A stretch of DNA of 64,000 bases from Mucidula mucida (GCA_015501055.1 JADNYV010000019.1:62001-126000), one strand, 5' to 3'; numbered from the stretch's first letter, positions 11,156 to 22,617 are shown. The notes: a model not told the origin generated them from the letters alone. Numbers and translations: made by a program.

Positions 11156-11844
11156 CCCGATACCTATCAGATTACAGTGTACGACGTCTAAGGAAGAGCC
11201 GAACTTCTCTGTCATAAGACAAGCCAAATAGCCATCCCCTGTTTGTTTCGCAAACACGAGCCCAATAAGACGGGGAATCGCCTTGCCTTGTAATATGGAC
11301 ATCTTGTCGTATTTCTCGGCCTCGCGACATAACTGTTCTTCGTCTCCGAATTTGAAGGCAACATCGTATTCCTCATAACGCTTGCCTCCGCGGTCTGAGA
11401 AGTAGCCACTATAGACGCTCGAGTTCTTTGTTGCATGTAGGCATTCAGTGATGACAATGATGTCGAAGGCCTCGGGCACAATGGGCAGGGCAGATTCATC
11501 GTAGAAGAGTACTGTACTAACGCGACCGGATCTTCACGGCATGTTACGCGTTATGATTGTGAACTAAATTACCAGTAGTTCATCCAGGGTCCATAGACCA
11601 TATTGGGAGCCGCGGGAGGCGGCGGCGCGAGCCGCCGCGGCGAAAATTTCCGCATTTGGGCTGATCCCGACAAAATTTACCGTTGTTACGCGTTATGGAA
11701 GCCGAATTAGTTCACTTCACGGGGCCCTGTGACGCGTTATGTGAATTAACGGTCGCGTTAGTACAGTAAGTTGTCCTTTACTTCAGAGATGCGATTGAAG
11801 AATTTGGGGGCATTGAAGTTCTCGTCAAGACGGAGAAGAGCCAT
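11155..11844 (-). pseudogene. Small protein-kinase-like gene, copy 1 (truncated, MITE-disrupted)
   Basis: The first exon from ATG 11844 matches copies 2 and 3 (MALLRLDENFNAPKFFNRIS). It is interrupted after 15-20 more codons by a 255-bp MITE, then resumes with the N-lobe (VPEAFDIIVITECLHATKNS, DVAFKFGDEEQLCREAEKYD). It stops near the first intron where block A begins, so the catalytic loop and C-lobe are missing. The lost half is not elsewhere in this window. Confidence 0.88.
11512..11766. mobile_element. 255-bp MITE with TA target duplication
   Basis: The insert carries terminal inverted repeats CTGTACTAACGCGACCG at both ends and is flanked by TA on each side (11510-11511 and 11767-11768). 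Kinase copies 2 and 3 give the empty site with a single TA. The interior is GC-rich and contains several ACGCGTTA motifs. TA duplication points to a Tc1/mariner-type transposase acting in trans; no coding sequence is present. Confidence 0.85.
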
Positions 11845-11907
11845 GGTTGTAGTGATAAAGTAAGGTGTACCACTGCCAGGTCGTAACAACAAAGGTGCCG
11901 CCTACGT

Positions 11908-11937
11908 CACGTGCGTGGCGTAAAATTTGTGCACGTG
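11908..11937. promoter_or_regulatory. Two CACGTG boxes upstream of kinase copy 1
   Basis: Palindromic CACGTG occurs at 11908-11913 and 11932-11937. The first is 64 bp from the ATG. Equivalent boxes stand 69 bp before the ATG of copies 2 and 3. This hexamer is the core site of bHLH factors; its use here is inferred from conserved placement. Confidence 0.4.
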
Positions 11938-12164
11938 AGACGCCCCACGACCCTTCTTGAGAAACACCAGATGGATCTTGCGCAGTTCAGAAAGGGTTAA
12001 GCATCCAATTCCGAAGGTATTTGAGTGCACTACGATACATTAATCCGTTGATATATATTACAGATGGTCGTTGAGATACAGATAGGTTTATCAATACTAG
12101 GCAGAGAGCGGTCAATGCGCCTCTGTCCGCGCGGCACGGCGACGTGGTTTACTCACACGCGCCC

Positions 12165-13302
12165 TTACAGCTCGCGCAGGTGCCTCCTCCGATGAGGTCC
12201 TCTTTTTCTGACTGTTCGTATAAAGATATGAGCTGATGTGACAGACATAGTGGAACGAACGCACCCGCGGAGCCAGTCCTTTTCCACTTGCGCCGCAATC
12301 TGGTCGATGTTGTTTTTCAAATGCTCTAGAGAGTACGTCCCACTATCGAGGAGAGTCTGGACGTGCTTGAAATAGAGGCGGAGAAGCTCCGGAAGTTCCT
12401 TCGTATCATCGTATCTGGTGTTGAGGATGTCGGGGAAGAGAAGTTCCATAATTCTAGCCGACGGCAGGCCCTGCTTTTTCCAAGTGAAACCATTTACAAA
12501 CACGGAGCCTGTGTAATTTAGTGATGGTCGCGATTGAAGGATAATGGAACCACACACCATGATCCCAAAAGTTCATGCCCAGCGCAGGGACACGTACATT
12601 AGCGCAAATCGCATTCCAATCTTCCGCTGAGAAGGAATCAGGCTGCTCTGAAAAGTTGATAACCTTGTCTGACGCGGTGCATTTGTGTGTTTCTAGCATG
12701 CGGTCGAAATCGATGAGTCGAAACTCTGCTCCTCGTTGCAATACATTGCTTTCTTTGAAATCCGCATGAATCAAGCCCTTGTCGTGCACAGATTGTAGGT
12801 GGTTGAGAAGGATGGCCCTGAATATGAAGGTGAGATGAAAAAAACAAGCACCATCTCAGACCACATACTTGTCTGAACGCGCTAGAGAAATCAGATCACA
12901 ATCTAGAGCAGAGCCAAACTTCTCCGTCATGAGACAACCCAGGTAGCCGCCTCGTATACGTTTTGCAAAAGCGAGCCCAATCAAACGAGGAATCACCTTT
13001 CCTTGTAGCCTGAACATCTTGTCGTATTTCTCGGCCTCGCGACATAACTGTTCTTCATCTCCGAATTTGAAGGCAACATCGTATTCCTCATAACGCTTGC
13101 CTCCGCGGTCTACAAAGCGACCGCTGTAGACGCTCGAATTTTTCGTTGCATGAAGGCATTCCGTGATGACAATGATGTCGAATGCCTTGGGGACAATGGG
13201 CCGGGCGGATTTATCGTAGAAGAGTAAGTTGTCCTCTACTTCGGAGATACGATTGAAGAATTTGGGAGCATTGAAGTTCTTGTCAAGACGGAGAAGAGCC
13301 AT
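12165..13302 (-). CDS. Small protein-kinase-like protein, copy 2
   Basis: Four exons read in frame with introns of about 45-55 nt near 12828-12874, 12495-12545 and 12184-12240. The product is about 330 residues. The N-lobe has a VYSG strand, the likely ATP-binding Lys (VAFKFGDEEQ) and a Glu helix (CREAEKYDKM). The catalytic loop is IHADFKESNVL, an HxD loop with Asn five residues after the Asp. The metal site is IDFD in place of DFG. A C-terminal helical part ends RKRGPHRRRHLREL. A compact fold with IHADFKESN and xDFD resembles fungal kinase-like or phosphotransferase families rather than a classical signalling kinase. Substrate is unknown. It is one of three tandem copies with a CACGTG box 69 bp upstream. 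Confidence 0.82.
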
Positions 13303-13370
13303 GTATGGGTGTAGTGATAAGTTACGAGTCAAGGTGTACCGAATCGTAATAACAAAGGTGCCGCCAACGT

Positions 13371-13376
13371 CACGTG
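13371..13376. promoter_or_regulatory. CACGTG box upstream of kinase copy 2
   Basis: CACGTG lies 69 bp before the ATG at 13302, in a conserved stretch (GTCACGTGCGTGGCGTA) shared with copy 1. Confidence 0.4.
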
Positions 13377-13544
13377 CGTGGCGTAGAATTTGTGCACACG
13401 CCACGGATTCAATGCGCACTCAAATTTGGTGCATCGAAGATGGTTGAAAAACTCGTGACCTTCTCAGGACCACTACATAGCTCTTGCGCATTTCCGAAAC
13501 GTTGATCATTCAATGCTGGGAGTGACTACCATACACTGATCTGT

Positions 13545-13625
13545 TGATATATACTACACATGGTCGTTGAGATATATTACACATGGTCGTTGAAAAATAT
13601 ATTACACATGGTCGTTGAGATATAC
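13545..13625. repeat. Short tandem repeat, about three units
   Basis: Three successive units of about 24-28 bp built on ATATATTACACATGGTCGTT lie just downstream of kinase copy 2's promoter and upstream of the end of copy 3. A single related unit occurs at about 12048-12075 in the equivalent place beyond copy 2. It therefore belongs to the duplicated kinase unit and has expanded in one copy. Confidence 0.8.
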
Positions 13626-13646
13626 AGAGAGAGAGAAAGCGGGCGG

Positions 13647-14843
13647 TCAATGTACCTCTGTCCTCGCGGTACGGCGACGTGATTTACTCACACGCGCCTT
13701 TACAGCTCGCACGGGTGGCTCCGCGGATGCGGGGCGTTTTTTCCGACTGTTCATTGACCACATAAGCGGATGCGATAGACAAAGTGAAACGAACCGTACC
13801 TGCGGAGCCATTCCTTTTCCACTTGCGCTGCAGTCTGGTCGATGTTATCTTTCAAATACTCGAGGGTGTGCGTCCCGTTATCAAGGAGGATCTGGACGTG
13901 CTTGTAATAAAGCTGAAGCAGCTCGGGGAGTTGCTTAGTATCATCGTATCTGGTGTCGAGAGCGTCGGGGAAAAGAAGCGTCATGACTCTAGCGGACGGC
14001 AGGCCTTCCTTGTCCCAAGAATATCCTTTGAAGAACACGATGCCTGTGTGTGTGGTTCAATACTGTTTACTGTATGGTCGAAGGATCATGTCAATACATA
14101 CCATCGTCCCAAAAGTCCATATCCAGCGCGGGGACACGTACATAAGGACAAATCGCTCTCCAATCTTCCATTGAAAAGGAATCAGGCTGCTGCGTAAAGT
14201 CGATAGCCTCGCCGGATCCAGTGCATTTGTGTGTTTCTAGCATGTGGTCGAAGTCGACAAGTCGAAACTCTGATCCTCGTTGCAGCACATTGCTCTCCTT
14301 GAAATCCGCATGAATCAAGCCCTTGTCGTGCACAGATTGTAGGTGGTTGAGAAGGATAGCCCTTGATAAATGTAAGATGCAGAAATGAACATCGTCCAAA
14401 ACGACGTACTTCTCCAATCGCGCTAGATAAGTTAGCTTGCAGTCTAGGGCCGAACCGAACTTCTCTGTCATGAGACAAGCCAGGAAACCGCCTCTCGTAC
14501 GATCTGCAAAAGCAAGCCCAACCAAACGAGGAATCGCCTTTCCCTGAAGCCTAAACATCTTGTCGTATTTCTCCGCCTCTTGACATAACTGTTCTTCGTC
14601 TCCGAATTTAAAGGCAACATCGTATTCCTCATAACGCTTGCCTCCGCGGTCTGTAAAGTAGCCAGTGTAGACGCTCGAATTCTTCGTTGCATGAAGGCAT
14701 TCGGTGATGACAATAATGTCGAAGGCCTCGGGCACAATAGGCAGGGCAGATTCATCGTAGAAGAGTAAGTTGTCCTTTACTTCAGAAATACGGTTGAAAA
14801 GTTTAGGAGCTTTGAAGTGCTCGTCGAAAGAAAGGGCAGCCAT
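13647..14843 (-). CDS. Small protein-kinase-like protein, copy 3
   Basis: The start MAALSFDEHFKAPKLFNRIS is at 14843. The exon plan is the same as copy 2: introns at about 14360-14410, 14046-14105 and 13745-13798. Key features are VAFKFGDEEQ (Lys), CQEAEKYDKM (Glu), IHADFKESNVL (catalytic loop) and VDFD (metal site). The last exon differs: the donor is shifted, so the frame either ends at 13647 or, with the copy-2 phase, at 13700. The gene is head-to-head with the nuclease-like gene at 15125, with 281 bp between start codons, which suggests joint control. A CACGTG box lies at 14912-14917. Confidence 0.82.
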
Positions 14844-14911
14844 AGCTGTAGGGGTGATGGTGGTCGTGAGTAGAGCCCTTTGCGGACCGGGTTAAGTAAC
14901 ATTGACTGCAT

Positions 14912-14917
14912 CACGTG
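14912..14917. promoter_or_regulatory. CACGTG box between kinase copy 3 and the divergent gene
   Basis: CACGTG lies 69 bp before the kinase ATG, inside the shared intergenic region with the gene starting at 15125, so it could serve either gene. Confidence 0.4.
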
Positions 14918-15124
14918 TCGGAAACAAAGAGACAGAGTCACCTGATGGAAAAGACAAAGTGAATGAATCGCGTGCCGAGACAAAGTGCCCACAAAAGTGG
15001 CTTCAATGGCTCAGAGCCTCTCTTCTTTCTACCGCTCCACTACCATAATGGCTTCTCTTCGCGGATTCGCGTCGTGCATCAAGCAGAAGACCAACAACCG
15101 CCCCAAAACCACACTGTCGGTAGC

Positions 15125-16402
15125 ATGGCGTCCAGTCATTTTCCAAAGTCCACTCTGCCTCGAATGGTCTCCTCCGTCGTCGCAACAACAACACGTTCTC
15201 CGACGGTCGCGGAAATAAAATACTCTGCGGAAGAACAGATGCACGTCCTCTGTTACGATTCAACCTTCTGGGAACGCCTAGCCACAGCCCTGGATGACAA
15301 CGATGCCTGGAAAGCTGCATCCAAGCAGGATCTAAAAGATCCAAGGGTGCGCGCATGGGCGCACGCGGTAGACCCAGAAACCACACATTACTCGCTGGGA
15401 AAAATCCTCTATTCCGAAGAGGACGCTGCCGACCATTCTGTTGCGCGCTTCCTACTCCCCGCGACCAAGATAATTCAGGCGATGGCGGACTATGAAGGCG
15501 GTGATCAACTGTCCCAACCAATGTTATGGATAACGTCCGTCTCCGCTACAAAGACCAGTCCAAACCGGATCGCGTACTCCGTCTTCTCGACTTGATCAAG
15601 GCCATCAACGAAGTCAAGGCAATCATAGAGTTTAAGACTCCGAATTCGCTCGACGAGAAAGAGTTTTATCTCTTGTTTCGATGCTTTGTGAACATGCAAC
15701 AGGAATTCGGAGAAACCTTTCCAATTCCCTTCTTCTGGATGGACGACCAGAAAAGCCTCACGCAGAAACTCGATAAAATTCTCTGCCAAGTGAGTCAGCA
15801 TGTTGTGTAATATTGCCGAGTCAATTCTAACGCGCACCTTAGTTGTGGTGCGAGATGGAATCGTTCAACGTTTCGTACGGGCTCTTATCTTCTTTCCTTT
15901 CTAATATGATAGTGCGCCGTGAAAAAGTCCAGGGCTATAATTGCCTATACTTTTCCGATTTTCTGAGCGCAGACAGACTGACGCTGAAGCACATTGTCGC
16001 TCTTGAAGCAGCTGCCCTTGGTTGGATTACTATTGCGCCGCCTCCCGAGTTTTCCGAAGCAGCAAAGAATCTTATGGTCAACTATTCCGACGGGGATTTG
16101 CTCAATGGATTGCTGCAGGATGGCGAGTGCACCTACGGATGGGACGCTCGGTATGTCAATTTCCATTCCCATTAGCACCGATTTAAGCAATGCGCAGATT
16201 TGTTAATATGCAACACGTACGGCATGCGCTGACTCTGAGCGCGCCTGCTGGCAACCCCGTACCTCCCATCAATGACGCTGGGACGCCAAATACCCCCCGT
16301 CGAACCCAGCCTCCTCCTGTCGAGGAAGATGACGACGAGACGCCGCGCGCCTTGCGCACGCGAGTTGCACAACAAGGAAAAGTTAGGAGGTTTGTGGTAT
16401 GA
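15125..16402 (+). CDS. PD-(D/E)XK-nuclease-like accessory protein
   Basis: Exons run 15125 to about 15790, about 15842-16150 and about 16196-16402, encoding about 400 residues. A possible PD-(D/E)XK core is seen: SKPDRVLRLL, then about 20 residues later AIIEFKTPNSL, giving D ... E-x-K. The third exon ends in an acidic and basic tail (EEDDDETPRALRTR). The frame changes by one base near 15505, between YEGGDQ and the PD motif; no intron explains it, so it is either a mutation or a sequencing error. The gene diverges from kinase copy 3. In Podospora Spok killers a nuclease-like and a kinase-like domain occur in one protein, which makes the pairing notable, but no similarity to Spok beyond these domain types is claimed. 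The nuclease call rests on the motif only. Confidence 0.5.
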
Positions 16403-17878
16403 TCCTGTGTTATCGTGTTGTAATCGTACTGTTGAAAATGTTGAATCGAATATTCATGTAGTCGAGTGTGCTTCTATCGAATAGATCTGAGGACTCCCGC
16501 ACTCTGTCATGATACCTATCGATGAGAACAAAACGAAGTATTCTTGCACGTACTAAATATAAAGATTCAAACCGGAAAACGATGCTTGATTTCCTTTGAC
16601 CTGATTATACGTCAATTCTGTATTTCACAAAAAGCAACAGATCACCGAGCCTTATCGTTCAGCGAAGTGACAAGTGCACATCCAACCGATGCTGTACGAG
16701 CTCACTCACGGCCCGTAGTCTCAATGGCGGTTCCCCATTCACGACGATACGCTGTTGATACACTGATCATGACGAACACCTCGGGCAACGACGAGCAGCT
16801 TCTTTCTGGCCAACGAGCCCTTTCCACTAGCATACAGGAAACAACGTCGGTTGGAAGCAGGCGGCTTCGGAAGTGTTCACTAGTGCCAAGCGTCGACTCC
16901 GAATAAGATACCCCGCTGCTTCCACCCGATTTGGCTGTCGCTGAAGGAGATTCCAACGGGATGGGGGAAGCGGTCCGGAGAGGCCCAAGCCGGGATCCAA
17001 ATTCAAGAATTAGATGGTTGTGTTCGTCATTGGCTCCCATAGGACGTCAGGTAGGCGATCTGGCGAAGCGCACCAGAAAGGGTTCTAAGCTCTCGAACCT
17101 AGTTTCGACGACTCTATCACCACGGCCGCGCTTGGAAAGTTCTTCAGTCAATTCGACTATGAGAGCAAGTCAGATATGCGTCACAGAAAGAGGCACAGTC
17201 CTGATTCGATTCATATGCTTCAAATAGTTTTGAGACTTGTGGCAAGCTTTTTGGGTTTCTGCTGCTTCGCAACTTTCGTGTGCAGGTTTAACTAGCGACG
17301 AGGTAGGGTAGACGCGTCCGAATATGCAGAACTCATAGCTGAGAAAAGTTGAAAGACTGTTGGTCGCCAATGAAAGACCATTTATGGCCGGGCAAGCAGC
17401 GCCATGAACTGTTGATGAGGTGTTACATTACTTTGCATCAAGCAACAAATCGCCGCGTACCGTCATTGGGCCACAACTTTTTGTCCTCGTTCATTGGATT
17501 TGGCCAAGTTTGTTTCCATCTCGTCTCATTCCTGGAGAGCAATAGTGGGTACTGGTTACTGAATCGAAACCGACTTCGTGGCAAGGACCGCGATGCCGAA
17601 AATGCACGTCTCGTATGGAAGAATAGTGCGTGTACTTGCTATGCCGCTATCGTAATGTTTCCGTAGCCAGATGCAGAGCAGAATGCCGTTGAAGTGGTGG
17701 TGGGAACATGGGCGTAGTGAGTGATAGTTGTTGGTGAATGTTGACCAGCGCTATGGTACTTACGAATGAGGCAGGCAATTCCCGCCCCCCAGCCCTCTCA
17801 TATATCAAAATATTAACACCCCATAGATACTATGATACAACATATAATACCCTCAAGATCCCAAAATGTCATCAAGTT
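16403..17878. other. Intergenic region with a possible minus-strand coding remnant
   Basis: No complete gene was recognised. On the minus strand, 17150 down to about 16702 reads like coding sequence: a charged helix-like stretch (VELTEELSKRGRGDRVVETR) is interrupted by a stop, then continues as a Ser-rich segment in the same direction. It may be a decayed gene or a C-terminal exon of something lost. The rest shows nothing identifiable. Confidence 0.3.
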
Positions 17879-19476
17879 TCATGCGTAAGAAGAATCTTTG
17901 TTATACAAATCCAATGGCTCGTAAACTTGTGAATTCGTGTAACCTCGTTCTCTGTGATTCAGAGTCCAAGGATCGTTACTTGTCGTACATTTCATACATA
18001 AGTTTGCTAGTAGGTCATCAGTAAAAGAACGCAAGGCCAGAAGTCACGCCACATACCTTGACGGTCCCTCCGCTTGACCCATGCAGTTGTGAGCAACATG
18101 AATACAGCCCAAATTGACGAGCTCATCGTCAACGTGGCCACAAGAACCGACACTATCAATGATCCCGGGGCTTTGCGTCGCTGGTAGCGACATGCATATG
18201 CAACTCGTGCGACAGCGGGTCCACTGACATTCAACGGTAATATGGTCTCCAATTTCGAGCCAGGCACAGCAAGTGCGGGGGACTTGCGCACCATGTAGAG
18301 ACTGGAGAAAGCGGCCGACGTCAAATTCGTTGCCGGAAAAGTGGCGTACAACGTGTCATCCACGACAGCGTCGTTCAGGAAAAGGTTGTTAGGACTGGGG
18401 TTTCCTAAATCAAGCCGAATTCCAGCGGCGATGACCTGGACGATGTTCGAAAGAGGGGCATTGTAATCGTCCGTGAGTAGGGGTTTGTTAGTATCGCTTA
18501 TAGGAAGCGAAGCGGAATACAGCGCAAGTTGGAGGTCTGCATATCCAAGCGCGACGGCGGAAACGTTATATGTTGGGACAGAAGTAGCACACTCTGCGGA
18601 GGTACCCAAGGAGGCAGGACACGGGGGAAAATCGATCTGTACCGACGTGATGATTGGAGTGGTCCCATTGTTTCGGAAAAACATGTCTTCCAACATCCTC
18701 AACCCAATGTCTCCGGAGGCTATCATTGCTCTATTCGAGGCTCAGCCTCTTTCTCTTTCAAGTAGGAATAGACAACTTACAAAGCACCGAAGGCAAACCC
18801 CCGGGGGTCATCTGTTCTAGGATCAAAAGCCCCAGATACTCGAAGATTGGTTGACCCGACGCCTCCGTAAAGGGAGAATACTTCCCAGGCAAGTTGGAGA
18901 GGGTGAAGGCCGTCTTGGCTCTAAGTTTGTATCCCTCCGCTGCTTTACAGGTCACCACACCTGTATAGTCGATTGCGTAGCTGCGAGAATCACCATGGAT
19001 GTATAGCGAAGTGAGATCGCAATGGTCAAGTGGCGTTCCTTTATACAAGACACCAGTGCCTGTATTTGATTGCGGAATGGATTCAATCGTCCATTGAAAC
19101 ATGGAATAGTTGGTCGTGAAAGAGTCTCCGACGTTAAACACGGTTGGCGCGCAGGCCGAGCCTGGCGTTGGCGCACGCATCGGAAGGACATCATACCACT
19201 CCGATTGCGTGTAGTTCGGATTGGGGTTAAAAATCGTGATGGTTTCGTATCCGACCAAGGCAACTAAAAGTATGTTAGCACCAAACTCTCAAGCAACAAG
19301 GATGACGAACCATTCAGAACAGTCAATAGACCAACGACGATTAAACCGAAAAAATAGACAACGGGAGCGAACCAGCGGATAGGAATTGGGCGGGTTATGT
19401 TGTACTCGATGGCCATGACACCCGTTACGAGCAGAAGGAGCCAGATTCTACATTTTATACAGCGCGGAGGTACCTC
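17879..19476 (-). CDS. Multi-pass membrane protein of a basidiomycete-expanded family (unknown function)
   Basis: The first recognisable exon (19476 to about 19311) begins after an intron acceptor and encodes a membrane segment (WLLLLVTGVMAIEYNITRPI) and another (PVVYFFGLIVVGLLTVL). After a short intron comes a large extracellular-type region with Cys and N-glycosylation sequons (LVGYETITIFNPNPNYTQSE onward). Two further exons follow, with a C-terminal membrane segment (SLIVSVLVATLTMSSSIWAV). The last exon (about 18009 to 17879) encodes a short basic tail ending KDSSYA. The true first exon with the ATG was not found. Similar proteins with the LVGYETxT motif are, to my recollection, common in Agaricomycetes and uncharacterised. 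Its 5' half is duplicated at 3792-4769. Confidence 0.7.
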
Positions 19477-20141
19477 CTAAGCAGAGCTATTGAGACAGGC
19501 TCAATGCATGATCGAAAGGAGACGTCAACACAGCAATGCCAAGATTGACTCAACCTGGTAGACCGTCGCCAAAATTCTTTGTTGTTGACAGATTCGTCGT
19601 GTCAACATGAAAGGCAAAGATACCAGCTATGCTCGTCTTTCCAGCATGGGGCCCTTTGGATTGAAGAACAGCCCAAAGAGCGACGACTAATCTTCAGGAC
19701 AGCGAAGGACAGCGATCGGTTGACTCTGAATCTACTGTCTGACGTACCGCCTTTTGCTTGGCTTCTGTTTGAGTTACGGATCCTGGACAATGTTAATGAA
19801 CGTTAGATTTACTCTTTACAACCTGTTATCATCACTGGTTCAAAGTGCACGCCCTCAGCTTGTTATAGCCCAACTTGAGTCAGTAAAAAGGCGCATAGCA
19901 AGCTCCCAACGGTACTGACTGCTGACAGTCGATTAAAGAGTGAATCGAGGCAGCTAAGACGTAGTCAATTGCTGTGCAAGCATTCTGAGTTGTCATTGAA
20001 GCGGGAGAGCGCGCGACGTCGATTGCCGAATCCGGAACAGTGTCCCGATCGCTTTTTCGGTTTTCCTTTTCATATCGCGCATCCACCTTTGTGCTCTATT
20101 AGCTGCCTTGGAACGGCCTTTCACGCTGCTCACGACCTCCA

Positions 20142-22617
20142 ATGTCGCCACCGTACTCGCCATGCAGTCCTCCTCAGTCCCCAGATTCTGACGATATGAA
20201 TTTGGCTGAAACACCAACTTCTATACTTTCAGGCGACGGTTCCTCACTGCTAGACGACGCGGAGGAGATACCGGTTATTACTGGAGCCACCCAGAAAAAG
20301 AAGAAGAAAAAGAAAGCCAAGAAATCAGCCAAAAACAAGGCCGACAGCGCCTCTGCCAATATAGCCGACAGCGCTGGAAACGATGGGCAGCATCCCGTGC
20401 TCCGTATCAGCAGAAACAAGCACTGGCGATATATCAGCTCGTATCACGTACGCGCTTCGGATTTTGACCCCTTGTATTACTGACAAGTTGGACAGGGTCC
20501 TTGGTTGCAATTGCCTATCGAACTTTTGGATTCTCTACTTGTTCTCAATCTGGATCCCGCCACATTTGCCTCAGAATCCAGAATGCCACCAATTACCGCG
20601 TCTCCAACCACCCCTGCTCCGAATCGTATCCAGGACCGAGCGTATCACCAAACATTCAACGACGACTCTCCTCGAATGGGTAGCGCGTTCGCGCAGCTCC
20701 CAATGCCGGCCCCCATTCCTCCACCCAAACCTGGCAAGGCTACGCCGCCACCTATTGACCCAGGCGTGTTTCGGAACGTGACTTCGATTCGGCGACTAAT
20801 AGATGAGGCGGCGGAGCTCTCTGTTAGAGCAACTTCAGGATTAAGCGCTGCCGAGCTTAGAGGCGGCGGTGGCGGCGGTATCAATGGTAGCCCATGGGCA
20901 GCGGTTCAGACACTAGGTATCAACCCTATGGGGAATATCGGCGGGAACGGGAGGAACGTTGCCATGTCTGCCATGCGTATTCACAGACTACGAGCTTTAG
21001 CGGTCCAGAAATTGGCCGAAGCATATAAAGCGGACGAGATTGCATCAAGCGTGATGGTCATGCAGGGAGGAAGCGTGTTTGATGATGTTGCTGAACGCGT
21101 ACTGAAAGTCGGTACGTATCCCAATTCAAACAGGTTGAATGTATCACTGATCTACGCTGTTAGATCCTGACGACATTGACGCCAAGTATGTACATTTCTT
21201 CCACGAGAAGATTCCATCGCGTCAGCTCGCAGAGTCGACAACCACGCAAGTCTTGGATGAGCTTATCAGAGCCCAACCCCAAAGACTCGAATTCTACCGC
21301 ACGAGAGGGATTGTGCACTGTTTCCGAGACGAGTATCAGCAGGCTACGCGTGACTTCACTTTTGCCTTGAAAGAATCGCGAGCTCAGCGAAAGGCGCGCA
21401 TGAGCCATAACGATCGCGCAGCTGTCTCCTCTGATTCGCGTACGAACCGCGCGCGCAAGAAAAAGAAGGGCAATGGTGGGGGGCGGTCCAATGGACAGGC
21501 ACCGCCCAATGGGACGAGTGTACCAGACACGCCCGACGGTCTTGATGGGGAGCCTCTCTTGATCCATCCTTCTGTGCTCCCTGACGCCCCAGATCCCATT
21601 GAACCACAACTCCTTTTCCTTCGGGGATCTGCATATCTCCAGCACGCCGTTTTTCTTATCGAGACCGCCGTTCTCAAACTCGAGGGGATCAGGAAAGGCC
21701 CTTCTATCGACGGCGCCGAACTCCGCCTCTGCTACATTGAGGACGGGAAATATGGGGGAGTCGAGATTGCTCACCCTGATGGGCCTCTTGGAAAGAGTGG
21801 AGGACCAAAAGTGACGGCGTATCGTCAGGTCTTATCAGAGCCGTCTTTCAAGGACACTATCATGTCACTTCTCAAGAAGAGCATCCGTGACCACGAAAAG
21901 TTCATTTCTCATTTCGACACCCTCGAGACGTCCGACGTCTTTTTTGACCCGAATCGAGATATAGCACAACGAGTCGAGTATGCGTTCTTGCTCTCAGAGG
22001 CGATTCGGCCCGGGAATCATCAGAATCCTGCACCTGCCCCTCTGACCGACACGCCGCCCATGTTCACGACGTACCATCCTCTCCTTGTCGAAAGCCATTT
22101 CAGTATTCTAATCTGCCAGCTGATGCTGGCGGACTTTGTTGGCGTCCTGCCCACCTTCATACACACGGCTGCTTTGGTGGATGGGCTGGAAGGCTACCCA
22201 GTATTCCTGCCTCCCCGATCCATGGCTCAGGCTGAGTTCGTCGAGGTACTGGAACGGCTTGCTGGAGGGTGGAAGAACGGCATCCAGCCTCATTCTTTGA
22301 CCAAGGGACGGTCGAAAGGGCGTCTAGCTATTGAGGCGGCTACTCCCATCTTCAGCGATGGGGCGGGGTCGAGCTCGAGTTCTAGCTCGTCCCCGCCTCC
22401 TTCTCCCTCCCAAGATATGGAGGAGGTGCTTGATAGTGCGCGGATTCTCCTTGCCCCCGTCGCGAAGAGACAGAAGGATCGCGCAGAGATGGCTGCGGCT
22501 GAAAAGTCTGCTGGGACGAAGAAGAAGCCTGCGCCGATAAACATCCCTCTGCATGGGCCGCGCGTGGAGGTGATTCTGGCGTGGTTGGGCGCTGTCCATC
22601 TTCCCGATCTAGAGTAA
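20142..22617 (+). CDS. Conserved basidiomycete protein with F-box-like and TPR-like regions
   Basis: Three exons: 20142-20447, 20496-21111 and 21164-22617, all in frame, about 790 residues. An acidic N-terminus leads to a Lys run (KKKKKKKAKK) near residue 47. LQLPIELLDSLLVLNLDP at the start of exon 2 resembles a short F-box-type helix. A helical central part (IHRLRALAVQKLAEAYKADE; LDELIRAQPQRLEFYRTRGI; YQQATRDFTFALKE) looks like degenerate TPRs. A basic KKKKG insert and a Ser run (GSSSSSSSSPPPSPS) follow, and the end is VEVILAWLGAVHLPDLE. Function is not known to me. The segment 19118-20096, which includes its immediate upstream region, is duplicated at 3792-4769, so a second copy of its promoter exists. 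Confidence 0.75.

Noticed and set aside
11155..14843. FunK1 fungal kinase family
   Set aside because: The genes are much shorter than I expect for FunK1 and I do not see the long N-terminal region of that family.
15003..15521. 172-residue minus-strand frame
   Set aside because: It is the reverse shadow of the plus-strand nuclease-like gene, with low-quality, Arg-rich composition.
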